The notes: generated from the letters alone by a model not told the origin. 64,000 nucleotides of DNA from Curtobacterium ammoniigenes NBRC 101786 (GCF_001571045.1 NZ_BCSV01000002.1:186001-250000), one strand, 5' to 3'; shown: positions 20,220 through 28,584, counted from the stretch's first letter. Program-made: numbers and translations.

Positions 20220-21851
20220 TCAGAGCGACCCGGAGGGCCGCGCCACGTATGGCATGAGTTCGTTCGGCCACCAGATCGCGACCTCGCGCACCGGGGCGCT
20301 CGGGTTCGGCGCCTCGACCATTCGGCCGCTGCCGGTGTAGATCGCGTCGTGGTACTCGTTCGAGACAGTCCCGTCGGTGGAGTAGAACAGGATGTCCCCG
20401 GGGCGCGCGTCGGCGAGCGGCACGAGTCGACCGATCGCCGCGAAGTGGTCGTACTGCCACACCACGTTGTGGCCGCCGACCGCGATTCCCTGACTGCCGT
20501 ACGCAGCCATGACGAGTCCGGAGCAGTCGAACGCGTTCGGGCCGGCAGCGCCGAAGACATACGGGTCGCCGATCTTGCTGCGGGCGTACGCGATCGCACC
20601 CGCCGCAGCGGAGCTCGACGAACCGGAGCCGACCGGGGCGGACTGCACGGGCGGCGGTGTCTGCACCGGTGCTGGCTGCGTCGGCTGCGTCTGCACGGGC
20701 GCGGTGGAGCGCGTCGGGGCGGGCTGCGCGGGGGGCGCGGGCTGCGCTGCGGCTGCGCCCGTCGTCTGCGTGCTGCCGCTCGAGGTGTTCGCGCTCGACG
20801 ACCCGGCATTGCTCGCGATCGAGCTGCTCGTCCCCGACCCGGTGGAAGCCGAGCCGCCGCCGGCGCTACCTGCCGTCGAGCCGGTGGTGCCCGCGGTCGA
20901 GCCGCCACCGCTGCCGCCGCCGGCGAGCGTCGTGGTCTGCTGCGCCGAGCCCGTGCCCGACGACCCGCCGGACGCTGCGCCGCCGGACGTCTTCGACTTG
21001 ACGGCGGCTGCGGCGAGCGCGGCTTGCGCTGCCTTGGCCTGCTGGTCGGCGAAGTATGCGGCCTCAGCCTGCGCAGTGCTGTTCTGCAGGTAGGCGAGTT
21101 GCGCGAACAGCGTGCCCTGCTGGGTCTGTGCTGCCGTGACCTGGGCCGATGCGGCGGACGCTGCCTGATTCGCGGCGGCGAGCGTCACCTTCGATTGCTC
21201 GCGGGCGTCTGCCAACGCGTGGTCGGCGAGCGTCGCCTGCTGCTGCAGGGCGTCGACCTGACGCTGATCGGCCTCCGCGGTGGCGAGGATGGTCGCCGAC
21301 CGCTGCGACAGGTGCGCCATCGTTCCGACGCGGTACAGCAGGTCCGCGGACCCTTTCGCATCGGTGAGCATCGACACAGTGAGATCGCCGCCACCGGTCC
21401 GCGAGAGCTCGACGACGAGCGCCGCGACCTGACCGGCGGACTCCTTCGCCTTCTGCTTGGCAGCGTTCGACTGCTTCGTGAGGTCATCGACCTGCTGCTG
21501 CGCCTGCTGCTCCTTCGATGCCGCCAGGGAGTACGACTGGCCCGCCTGCTGCTCCGCGAGCGATGCCGTATTCGCGGCGTCCTGGAGGCTGACCAGGTCC
21601 TTCGTCAGCGCATCCACCTGCGATTGGGTCGCGGCCTGCGATGCCTTCGCTGCCTGCACATCGGCCCAGGACGGCGCCGTCGTCGCGGCGGCGCCCGGGA
21701 TCGTGGTCGCGCCACTGCCGGGCGCGGCCACCGCGGGGGTGACGACGATCCCGCCGAGCCCGACGGACACGGCGACGACGGCGGTGACCCCGACGATGAC
21801 GGGACGACGGTGTGGGCGGAGGCCGAGCCTCCCGACCGGTTTCCGGGTCAT
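20220..21851 (-). CDS. Secreted coiled-coil NlpC/P60 peptidoglycan endopeptidase
   Basis: Cleaves peptide stems of the cell wall. I start at ATG 21851 (MTRKPVGRLG), which has a gaggag site and overlaps the upstream stop by four bases; the longer frame is not protein-like. Signal/membrane segment about 17-42, long coiled coil (about 60-300, opening PSWADVQAAKASQA), a Gly/Ser/Thr then Pro/Gln/Ala linker, and a C-terminal NlpC/P60 domain with catalytic Cys443 (FDCSGLV) and His501 (YHDAIYTG). The coiled coil is a paralogue of that in the next gene and may act as an inhibitory or FtsX-like contact domain (inference). Confidence 0.9.
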   Translation of the reverse strand: MTRKPVGRLGLRPHRRPVIVGVTAVVAVSVGLGGIVVTPAVAAPGSGATTIPGAAATTAPSWADVQAAKASQAATQSQVDALTKDLVSLQDAANTASLAEQQAGQSYSLAASKEQQAQQQVDDLTKQSNAAKQKAKESAGQVAALVVELSRTGGGDLTVSMLTDAKGSADLLYRVGTMAHLSQRSATILATAEADQRQVDALQQQATLADHALADAREQSKVTLAAANQAASAASAQVTAAQTQQGTLFAQLAYLQNSTAQAEAAYFADQQAKAAQAALAAAAVKSKTSGGAASGGSSGTGSAQQTTTLAGGGSGGGSTAGTTGSTAGSAGGGSASTGSGTSSSIASNAGSSSANTSSGSTQTTGAAAAQPAPPAQPAPTRSTAPVQTQPTQPAPVQTPPPVQSAPVGSGSSSSAAAGAIAYARSKIGDPYVFGAAGPNAFDCSGLVMAAYGSQGIAVGGHNVVWQYDHFAAIGRLVPLADARPGDILFYSTDGTVSNEYHDAIYTGSGRMVEAPNPSAPVREVAIWWPNELMPYVARPSGSL

Positions 21852-23287
21852 ACCGACACTCCTCGCGCAGCCATGAATGGGACGGGATCGACGGCGGCGC
21901 CGTTCACCCGGGTCTCGAAGTGGAGGTGGCACCCGGTCGACCAACCGGTCGATCCGACGAGCGCGATCTGCTGTCCGGCGACGACATGCTGCCCCGCGGA
22001 GACAAGGAATCCGCCGTTGACGATGTGCCCGTACGCGGTCGAGATGCCGGCACCGTGATCGATGATGACCTCGTTGCCGTAGCCGCCGCCGTTCGCCGCG
22101 AACGTGACCGTTCCGCTCGCCGCGGCGACGATCGGCGCTCCGCAGCCCGGGGCGAGGTCAACGCCGGCGTGCAGCGCGTACTGGTGCGTGTACGGGTCGA
22201 TGCGGTACCCGTATGGGCTCGACTGCACGCCGCCGGCGGGTCGCACCCATCCGGACGACTGGCTCACGACCGGGGGCGCAGGGGTGCTGCCGCTGCTTTG
22301 CGGCTTCGATGATGCGGTGTGACTCTGGGCCGCTGCGGCAGCGGCTGCGGCCCGGGCGGCTGCGGCTGCCTGCTGCGCGGCGGCCTGCTGCTGCGCGGCG
22401 CGTGCTGCGGCGGCGGCTCGGGCCTCCGCGGCGGCCTTCGCGATCGCGGCGGCACGGGCGGCGGCTTCGGCGCGGGCGACCTCGACGCCCTTCTCGTAGT
22501 TCGCCTGCACGTCGGTGGCGTTCGTCGTGAGCAACGTGAGCTGTGCCTGGAGGCGCTGCTCGTTGTCGTTCTGTGCGGACAGTGCCGTCTGCGCTGACGA
22601 GGCGGCACTCGTGGCAGCCTGCATCTTCTGCTGTGCAGCGTCCTTCAGGGTGCCGAGCTGGCGTTCCGCGACGGCGGCCTGATCGGAGAGCGACTGCGCG
22701 GCGTTCCGCTGTTCGACGGCCTGCTCGTACACGCCGTTCGACTGCTCCGTGAGCTTCGAGATCGCGCCGAGCTGATAGAGCATGTCGTTCGAGCTCGACG
22801 GGTGCGCCAGCAGCTGCGCAGTGACATTGGTTCCGGAGGCGCGGCTCAACTCCGCCGCCAACTGCCCGGCTCGCTCCTCTGCCCGCTTCGCCGAGGCTGC
22901 AGCGTCGTCGGCCTGCGCCTGCAAGGTGCGCTCGCGGAGCGCCTGCTCGTCGTACTGCGTCTGCGCGTTCTGGTACGCCTGGCCCGCCGCCTGCTCCGCC
23001 GCCTGGGTTGACTGCACATTGCTCTGGAGGCTTGAGATCAGTCCCTGGATCTCGCTCACCTTCGCCGCTTGTGCAGCCTGCGATGCCTTCGCCGCTTGCA
23101 CGTCCGCCCAGCTCGGGTACGTCGTTGCGTTCGCCGGCGCCGCGGGACCGGCGATGGCTGCGGCTGTTCCTGCTCCAGTGCCGGCGAGGAGCGCGATCGC
23201 GAGCGCGAGAGCCAGGCGCGGGCGCGCGCGGCGGGCAGCAGGCTGCGGGAGGGCAGACTGCTGCGGAGCGCGAGCGGGTGCGTTCAT
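21848..23287 (-). CDS. Secreted coiled-coil M23 family metallopeptidase
   Basis: A lysostaphin/LytM-type wall peptidase of 479 residues. Signal peptide about 20-53, coiled coil about 57-290 (same PSWADVQAAKASQA opening as its neighbour), an Ala/Gln-rich stretch, and a C-terminal M23 domain with zinc ligands His373, Asp377 (HAGVDLAPG) and HLH at 454-456, so it is probably active. Four AACA-ending hexamers stand 41-70 bp upstream of the ATG. The NlpC/P60 gene is translationally coupled behind it. Confidence 0.92.
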   Translation of the reverse strand: MNAPARAPQQSALPQPAARRARPRLALALAIALLAGTGAGTAAAIAGPAAPANATTYPSWADVQAAKASQAAQAAKVSEIQGLISSLQSNVQSTQAAEQAAGQAYQNAQTQYDEQALRERTLQAQADDAAASAKRAEERAGQLAAELSRASGTNVTAQLLAHPSSSNDMLYQLGAISKLTEQSNGVYEQAVEQRNAAQSLSDQAAVAERQLGTLKDAAQQKMQAATSAASSAQTALSAQNDNEQRLQAQLTLLTTNATDVQANYEKGVEVARAEAAARAAAIAKAAAEARAAAAARAAQQQAAAQQAAAAARAAAAAAAAQSHTASSKPQSSGSTPAPPVVSQSSGWVRPAGGVQSSPYGYRIDPYTHQYALHAGVDLAPGCGAPIVAAASGTVTFAANGGGYGNEVIIDHGAGISTAYGHIVNGGFLVSAGQHVVAGQQIALVGSTGWSTGCHLHFETRVNGAAVDPVPFMAARGVSV

Positions 23288-23327
23288 TGGTCTCGGATTC
23301 GTGCGCAGTGCGGCTACAGGCCGGGGA

Positions 23328-23357
23328 ATAACACTGGTAACAGACGCAACAGTAACA
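23328..23357. promoter_or_regulatory. Direct hexamer repeats upstream of the M23 gene
   Basis: Hexamers ataaca (23328), gtaaca (23337), gcaaca (23346) and gtaaca (23352) occur at 9, 9 and 6 base steps. In actinobacteria the response regulator MtrA is known to bind GTAACA-like direct repeats before wall hydrolase genes. Assignment to MtrA is inference. Confidence 0.5.
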
Positions 23358-23484
23358 ACAGGGCGAGCCGTCGGCTACCCCCGAACGGGGACCTCCGTGC
23401 GGAGGCGCGCCGGGGTTGCAGCGAGAATTCGGCTGGGTCGGTGCTCCCCCGACACGCCGACCCGCGCCTCCTGGACGGCTCGGT

Positions 23485-23514
23485 TTGTGGAACGCGGCGA
23501 GTCTCCCGTATGCT
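23485..23514 (+). promoter_or_regulatory. Probable promoter of the tRNA cluster
   Basis: A ttgtgg -35 (23485-23490), 18-bp spacer and tatgct -10 (23509-23514), 32 bp ahead of tRNA-Glu. The match is fair and the position fits. Confidence 0.5.
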
Positions 23515-23546
23515 CTTCCCTCGGTAGCTGTGGAGCTCAGCTTGAC

Positions 23547-23619
23547 GGCCCCATCGTTTAGTGGCCTAGGACACCGCCCTTTCACGGCGGCAGCACGGGT
23601 TCGAATCCCGTTGGGGTCA
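23547..23619 (+). tRNA. tRNA-Glu (TTC)
   Basis: Full cloverleaf: acceptor ggcccca pairs with tggggtc, anticodon stem ccgcc/ggcgg with loop ctttcac giving anticodon TTC, T-loop ggttcgaatcc. CCA is not encoded. Confidence 0.97.
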
Positions 23620-23692
23620 CTGTCTCGCTGGGAGCCATGTGCTTCACAACAACTACCGGATCGGCCCAGGCTCGATCCGGACAACAGAACAT

Positions 23693-23766
23693 GGCCCTGT
23701 AGCGCAGTTGGTTAGCGTGCCGCCCTGTCACGGCGGAGGTCGCGGGTTCAAGTCCCGTCAGGGTCG
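23693..23766 (+). tRNA. tRNA-Asp (GTC)
   Basis: Acceptor ggccctg pairs with cagggtc, anticodon loop ctgtcac gives GTC, T-loop ggttcaagtcc, discriminator G as expected for Asp. CCA is not encoded. Confidence 0.97.
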
Positions 23767-23776
23767 CTCCGGCGAC

Positions 23777-23800
23777 AAGCCCTTCCGCTCGGAAGGGCTT
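23777..23800 (+). terminator. Hairpin terminator between tRNA-Asp and tRNA-Phe
   Basis: An 11-bp inverted repeat aagcccttccg/cggaagggctt ending in ttt, 10 bp past tRNA-Asp. It may separate or attenuate tRNA-Phe expression. Confidence 0.65.
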
Positions 23801-23831
23801 TCGTCCAGGAAGGGCGCTTCGGCACCCGTCA

Positions 23832-23904
23832 GGCTCTGTAGCTCAGTTGGTAGAGCGTTCGACTGAAAATCGAAAGGTCACCGGATCGACGCCGGTCGGA
23901 GCCA
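23832..23904 (+). tRNA. tRNA-Phe (GAA)
   Basis: Acceptor ggctctg pairs with cggagcc, anticodon stem ttcga/tcgaa with loop ctgaaaa giving GAA, T-loop around ggatcgacgcc. No encoded CCA. Its 3' end is echoed by a degenerate copy about 1 kb downstream. Confidence 0.96.
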
Positions 23905-24338
23905 CCCGAAAAGGTCGCATTCCATCCAGGTCTCCCTCGGTAGTGGGAAGGACCGATCTAGTAGCCAGATCGGAATCTGAGTTCGGACGCAACTGCTCCC
24001 GACTCTGTGATCCTTCTCGACCACAGAAGCAGCCACGGACTTCTGATCTTCTCCGGCAAGTTAGGAACTCAGCGGGCGCCTGGCCAACGACGAGCGTCGG
24101 TTGCTTCAGGCTCGTCGGCTTCGTGACAGAGCTTGGCAACTGAGTCACTGCCTTCGGCCGCCGGCGCTTCTACGCATGACGTGATCGAAGACCGGTCCAG
24201 CGGGGACGGGCAGGAGTCGCCGAGAGACTCCATCAACAACCCATCAACAATCGCGGGTTCCGGAAACCCTTGAGAACATGCGGCTTCGACACGCTTGACT
24301 CGTTCGTAGCGGTTCCGCGATCAACGAACCGTCAACAA
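23905..24338. other. Non-coding stretch after tRNA-Phe
   Basis: No credible gene on either strand; apparent frames are shadows of the tRNA or lack any family pattern. Local GC content is visibly lower than in the housekeeping regions, and short direct repeats such as catcaacaa occur near 24232-24250. Together with the pseudogene that follows, it reads as decayed foreign DNA. Confidence 0.55.
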
Positions 24339-24808
24339 TCATCGGTCTGGCTCCGCGAGGCCTGCGGCCCAGAACGGGATGTAGCGACGATTGCGTGGAC
24401 CGGCGTTCTTGTCGTAGGCCACTACGAGGCCGCGGTCCAGCACCTCTTTGATCAGCCGAGATGCGACGGACTTGTTCTTCTCCTCGATGCCGAACCGCTG
24501 GCGGATCGAGCTGTTCGTCGTGGGTGGATCGAGTGTGCAAGCCATGCCCCGAGCGCTTCGTTGCCCTTCTTCGCACGCTCCGGGACGAACTTGGTTCCGA
24601 CGATCTTGTGCGTACCATCCTCGACACCCCAAATTAGGTAGCCGAAGTCCTGCCCGTTGATCTTTGCCGAGTTCGACAGTGCGGAGATGCGCTCAGCGAT
24701 CATCGCTGGGTCGGTGTTATTCAGCTTGAACTCGACCCATTCAACCTCTGCCGGCAACGATGTGAGCTGCGGGATGAGGTGAAGGAGCTGGTCACGCGAA
24801 TGGATCAT
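24339..24808 (-). pseudogene. Remnant of an AlbA_2 (Schlafen-like) ATP-binding/regulator protein
   Basis: ATG 24808 has a gggaggc site and opens an AlbA_2-type domain (VEWVEFKLNN, ERISALSNSAKINGQDFGYLIWGVED). Intact homologues have some 400-550 residues. Here, after about 90 residues, the frame is lost, and the family's C-terminal winged-helix tail (SSIRQRFGIEEKNKSVASRL to RRYIPFWA) appears in another frame, ending at 24339. So a large middle part is deleted and a frameshift separates the two ends. Such genes are common on mobile islands, and it sits beside a tRNA cluster. Confidence 0.8.
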
Positions 24809-24928
24809 GTAACGCCTCCCGTCGCCTCCGAATCGAGCAACTAGCGTAGCGATCGGGGCTTACGGAACGACGGACGCCCCGCCGTGCGCATCGGCAAAAG
24901 TCATCGGCTTGGCCGAGGTGGGCGGAGC

Positions 24929-24953
24929 TCACCGGATCGGCGCAGGTCGAAGC
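24929..24953 (+). repeat. Degenerate copy of the tRNA-Phe 3' end (att-like)
   Basis: The 25 bases tcaccggatcggcgcaggtc plus gaagc match 22 of 25 bases of the tRNA-Phe T-arm/acceptor end at 23878-23902, in the same orientation. Its position, just past the pseudogene, fits an attR site that has drifted. Confidence 0.6.
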
Positions 24954-25040
24954 GACTGCTGAAACTCCCGGGACACTGGGTTTTCAGTTGCCTCGCGAGT
25001 CGCTTGCGGGTGCCGCCGCAGCAGAGGAAGATTCCGCACC

Positions 25041-25433
25041 GTGAGCGATGGACTAACGGTCCGCGAGAGCACCCGCGATGTGCGGGGCACTGTGGACGCG
25101 CTCCGGGACGCGCTGGTGCGGCGCAAGGTCGAGATCTTTGCGGTCATCGACCACGCCGCTGGAGCCGCCTCGGTCGGGCTCGAGCTCGACCCCGAGGTGG
25201 TCGTCATCTTCGGGAATCCGGCTGTCGGAACCCGCTTGATGCAGGCGGACCCCCACGCCGGCATCGACCTGCCGCTCCGAATGCTCATCTGGCGACAGCA
25301 GGGCGTCACCTGGATCGCCTACGAAGACCCACACGCGCTCGCGGATCGGTTCGCGCTGCATGACAGCAGTGCGACGCTCGATGCGATGGGGCACCTGCTC
25401 GAGAGCCTCGCAGTCGAGGCAGCCTCGGCGTAG
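25041..25433 (+). CDS. DUF302 domain-containing protein
   Basis: 130 residues from GTG 25041 with agaggaag upstream. The DUF302 pattern is visible: an N-terminal strand and helix (TVDALRDALVRRKVEIFAVIDHAAGAASVG), VVVIFGNPAVGTRLMQADP, then LPLRMLIWRQQGVTWIAYEDP. The fold is a small alpha-beta dimer; the role is unknown. It stands first after the tRNA-linked scar. Confidence 0.85.
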   Translation: MSDGLTVRESTRDVRGTVDALRDALVRRKVEIFAVIDHAAGAASVGLELDPEVVVIFGNPAVGTRLMQADPHAGIDLPLRMLIWRQQGVTWIAYEDPHALADRFALHDSSATLDAMGHLLESLAVEAASA

Positions 25434-25717
25434 TGGCGAGAGGGTCGCGGCGCGAGGGTCGCGCCGCCGTACGACATGCCAACCGCGCATCGCGACAGGG
25501 CAAAAACCTGATTTCCCGCGCGTGTTCTATGCAGGAACCGGCCTCCCCGCCAATCGTCTGCGGCGTGTCGTCAGCCACAATGCCTGCGGCGCAAAACACG
25601 CACGGCGCGTCGCTCGAGCTCCGCCCTCCGCCCTCCGCCCTCCGCCCGGACTTCCGGGCGACGCGACCGGCGGCATGCCCCACCCGCACCCCCGGCACCA
25701 TGTGCTTCGATGACCGA

Positions 25718-26461
25718 GTGAAGCTCAACGTCGACGTCACCGGGCACGGGCACCGGACGGCTGTGCTGCTGCACGGGATGATGGGCTCGGCGGAGAGCTG
25801 GTGGCGCGTCGCGCCGCTCCTTGTGGACAACGGCTACCGCGTGCTCGCGGTTGACCTTCCCGGACACGGTCTGTCCCCGCGAGACGGGACGATGACGCAC
25901 CTGCGCGCCGCCGAATGGATTGCGGAAACCATCGCCGAGGAGTGCGGCACAACCCCAGATATCGCAGTCGGCCACTCGTACGGCGGCCTGATCCTCGCGG
26001 CGGCCGTGCACGCGAAGGTGCTCAGTCCGCGTCTCGCGATCTACGTCGATGCACCGTTCACGAGTCGAGGCGGCTGGGATCGCGACGAGCTCCTCGCGGC
26101 GTACGAAAGCGACCGGCGTGCGAGGACCTACGAGGGCCTGCGCGCATCCCGACCGCACTACAGCGATCAGGACTGCGTGGTGGAGGCGCGTGCCGCGAAA
26201 CGCTTCGACCCTGCCACTGCGACCGCTCCCGCCACCGGGCCCGGAGCGACGTATCCGCCGGAACCAGGATCGATCGTTGTTCGCGCGGATCCAAGCAGCT
26301 ATGTCGACGACGCGACCGCCGCCGAACTCCGGGCACGCGGGGTGATTGTCCGCAGCATTCCAGGAGCCGCGCACTCCATTTGGTACAGCAACTTTGACGA
26401 GTTCGTAGAGGCGCTTCCCGAGGTGTTCGCGCCGCAAAACCCTGAGTCAGTCATCGACTGA
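25718..26461 (+). CDS. Alpha/beta hydrolase
   Basis: About 247 residues from GTG 25718 (VKLNVDVTGHG); ATG 25700 would add six residues, and the longer frame upstream is low-complexity. The fold is clear: oxyanion region VLLHGMMGSAESW, VLAVDLPGHGLSP, nucleophile elbow GHSYGG, and the late His in PGAAHSIWY. Substrate not evident. A run of the heptamer ccgccct lies upstream at 25621-25647. Confidence 0.88.
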   Translation: MKLNVDVTGHGHRTAVLLHGMMGSAESWWRVAPLLVDNGYRVLAVDLPGHGLSPRDGTMTHLRAAEWIAETIAEECGTTPDIAVGHSYGGLILAAAVHAKVLSPRLAIYVDAPFTSRGGWDRDELLAAYESDRRARTYEGLRASRPHYSDQDCVVEARAAKRFDPATATAPATGPGATYPPEPGSIVVRADPSSYVDDATAAELRARGVIVRSIPGAAHSIWYSNFDEFVEALPEVFAPQNPESVID

Positions 26462-26601
26462 GCCGCCCCCTTTCACTCGCACTCGTCGATACCGCGCCAC
26501 TTCGGCGGCACTGTCCGAGGAGCGCGTCTGCGTCGCATTTCCCCTTGTGCGCTCTTCGAATGTTCTTAGGCTGCTCATAAGCAACGGTTTCGTTTTCTTA
26601 A

Positions 26602-26614
26602 TCGAAAGTTTCGA
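26602..26614. promoter_or_regulatory. Putative LacI-type operator before the xylanase
   Basis: The odd palindrome tcgaaagtttcga stands 34 bp before the xylanase start. CGAA-n-TTCG and GAAA-n-TTTC elements are reported before xylan/xylobiose genes of other actinobacteria and are bound by LacI-family repressors. Function here is inference. Confidence 0.5.
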
Positions 26615-26647
26615 AGCCGGGGAGATGACTACACAAAGGAGTTCTTC

Positions 26648-27829
26648 ATGTCCCTCCGTCGTACACTCGTCCTCGGCGCCGTCGGCGTCGTGGGCGCATG
26701 TTCGCTCCTGATGGGCCCGACCAGCGCATTCGCGGATCCAGGGGGGTCCTCCAGCGGTGCGCCCGTCGGCACCCACACCGACTCGCTGCGTGACCTCGGC
26801 GCGAACGTCGGACTCCGCGTTGGCACCGCGGTGAACCCGACAGAGCTCTCGAGCAGCACCTACAGCAGTCTCATCGCAAACCAGTTCTCGGTCGTGACGC
26901 CCGAGAACGAGATGAAGTGGCAAGTCGTCGAGCCAACCCAAGGCCAGTACAACTGGGGCCCGGCGGACAAGCTCGTTGCGTTCGCGCAGGCACACCATGA
27001 GCTCGTTCGCGGTCACACACTGCTGTGGCAGAACCAGCTCCCGACCTGGCTTACGGACGGCGTCGACAACGGCACGATCTCGAACGACCAGCTTCGTGCC
27101 CTGTTGAAGAAGCACATTCAAGACGAGGTGTCCCATTTCAGGGGCAAGATCTGGCAGTGGGATGTCGTCAACGAGGCATTCACGAACCCGTGGGACCCCG
27201 AGTGGAACGGCGCGCCCGCACCGGGCCACTTCTGGGTCGATCACCTCGGCGCGGGGATCCTCGCCGATGCATTCCGTTGGGCCCACGAGGCCGACCCGCA
27301 GGCGCTGCTGTTCTACAACGACTACGCGATCGAAGACGTCAACGCGAAGAGCACTGCCGTCCTTAACTGGGCCGAGCAGTTGCGTGCCGAGGGCGTGCCG
27401 ATCGACGGCGTGGGCTTCCAAACGCACCTCGACACGCAATACGGCGTGCCGACCGACTTCACGCAGGACATGCAGCGCTTCGCAGCAGCGGGTCTGAAGG
27501 TCGCGATCACCGAGGCTGATGTGCGCACATTCACCGAGCCGAGCAGCGTGAACACGCCAACGGATCCGAACGCGGTCGCGGTGCAGAACGCGGCCTGGAA
27601 GCAGAGCATCGACACGTGCTTGGCCGTCCGCTCATGCATCTCATTCACGGCGTGGGGCGTCTCAGACGACCAGTCCTGGGTTCCCTCGACATTCTCCAGC
27701 CCGCAGGAGGGGGCAGCGCTCCTGTACGACTCCAACCTCAACCCGAAGCCCGAGTACTTCGTCGTTCAGCACGAACTTGCCACGACGAACGCCGCGCATC
27801 GGACGGGGGTCGGCGCCGGACGCTCATGA
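26648..27829 (+). CDS. Secreted GH10 endo-1,4-beta-xylanase
   Basis: Hydrolyses xylan. 393 residues with a Sec signal peptide (cleavage probably after SAFA at residue 29) and a single GH10 barrel, no carbohydrate-binding module. Active-site residues are present: acid/base Glu176 (WDVVNEAF) and nucleophile Glu289 (ITEADVR), plus the substrate-binding TPENEMKW and RGHTLLW. The C-terminal part carries the FTAWGVSDDQSW aglycone wall. An aaaggag site precedes ATG 26648. A strong terminator follows. It is the only polysaccharide hydrolase in the window. Confidence 0.95.
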   Translation: MSLRRTLVLGAVGVVGACSLLMGPTSAFADPGGSSSGAPVGTHTDSLRDLGANVGLRVGTAVNPTELSSSTYSSLIANQFSVVTPENEMKWQVVEPTQGQYNWGPADKLVAFAQAHHELVRGHTLLWQNQLPTWLTDGVDNGTISNDQLRALLKKHIQDEVSHFRGKIWQWDVVNEAFTNPWDPEWNGAPAPGHFWVDHLGAGILADAFRWAHEADPQALLFYNDYAIEDVNAKSTAVLNWAEQLRAEGVPIDGVGFQTHLDTQYGVPTDFTQDMQRFAAAGLKVAITEADVRTFTEPSSVNTPTDPNAVAVQNAAWKQSIDTCLAVRSCISFTAWGVSDDQSWVPSTFSSPQEGAALLYDSNLNPKPEYFVVQHELATTNAAHRTGVGAGRS

Positions 27830-27890
27830 CCGACTGATGTGAGTCATGCCTGTGAATTCCGACGTACACGGGCCGCTCGCAATCAAACAC

Positions 27891-27923
27891 TGCGGGGAGG
27901 ATCGCACTGCGGTCCTCCCCGCA
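27891..27923. terminator. Bidirectional intrinsic terminator
   Basis: A perfect 11-bp stem (27891-27901 with 27913-27923), loop of 11 bases, between the convergent xylanase and tautomerase genes. Confidence 0.8.
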
Positions 27924-27963
27924 TCCGTTGTCGTCTCCGAGCGACTCCCCGCTACAGACCCGC

Positions 27964-28371
27964 TCAGTTCGCGTCGGGAAAGGCGAGCTCGCCCGTGACG
28001 TACTGCGCCCGTTCGAACCCGAAGGACCAGTCCTCGGGCTTGTTCTCGATATAGCTGACAAAGGTGCCTTCGGGACGCACGTCCACAGCCTCCAGACCGG
28101 CGTTGATCGCTGCGAAGAGCTCCTGCTTCGCCGCTTGGCTGCGGCCCTGCTGGGTGAAGATCTGGATCATCACGACGCCGTCCGAACGCTCGAACCCCAA
28201 CCCTGCGTCCTCGGCGACGATGTTCGACGCTGCATGCTCGGTGATGATCTGGAAATGATCGCGCTCTGGGATTCCGTAGGTGGAGACGAGCGCCGCGTGG
28301 ATCGCGTCACCGATACCCCGAACCTGGTCGGGCTCTCGGCCGGCAATCAGATCGATACGGACAAGTGGCAT
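27964..28371 (-). CDS. Tautomerase family protein
   Basis: 135 residues starting MPLVRIDL, so after removal of Met the catalytic N-terminal Pro of 4-oxalocrotonate-type tautomerases is in place. The longer form suggests two beta-alpha-beta halves: PDQVRGIGDAIHAALV and AAKQELFAAINAGLEAV. An aggga site precedes ATG 28371. The substrate is unknown. Confidence 0.85.
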   Translation of the reverse strand: MPLVRIDLIAGREPDQVRGIGDAIHAALVSTYGIPERDHFQIITEHAASNIVAEDAGLGFERSDGVVMIQIFTQQGRSQAAKQELFAAINAGLEAVDVRPEGTFVSYIENKPEDWSFGFERAQYVTGELAFPDAN

Positions 28372-28449
28372 GACGGAATCCCTTCGGGGCCGGGGCAGAT
28401 GAGGAGGACGGTACGCGGGGCCGTTGGCACCCAAGTGGCAGGCCCGTCC

Positions 28450-28481
28450 CCCGCTCAGACCGGCGTCACGGCGGCGTGCAA
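28450..28481. repeat. Distal copy of a 32-bp direct repeat
   Basis: These 32 bases match 31152-31183 at 30 positions, same orientation. The partner is the 3' end of the gamma-carbonic anhydrase gene, so this copy holds its last codons and stop without the gene. The pair encloses the LacI and sugar-binding genes. Confidence 0.85.
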
Positions 28482-28552
28482 ACCGACCAAACCTGCCGCC
28501 GCGGCCCGACCGGGCGAGCAGCGGCAAGCCGAAGGAACCGCCCGAGCCCGAA

Positions 28553-28584
28553 CGAAAGAGCGCTCTAGCGAAAGAGCGCTCTAG
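28553..28584. repeat. Perfect 16-bp tandem duplication at the lacI-type stop
   Basis: cgaaagagcgctctag occurs twice in a row (28553-28568, 28569-28584). The second copy contains the stop codon of the LacI-family gene. Each copy holds the palindrome agagcgctct, so it could form a small hairpin. Confidence 0.85.

Noticed and set aside
23843-24148. 101-residue minus-strand frame over tRNA-Phe
   Set aside because: It reads the tRNA gene backwards, a well-known false gene call.
25621-25647. Tandem ccgccct heptamers
   Set aside because: Only about four short units of simple GC-rich sequence; kept as a remark under the hydrolase, not as a repeat family.
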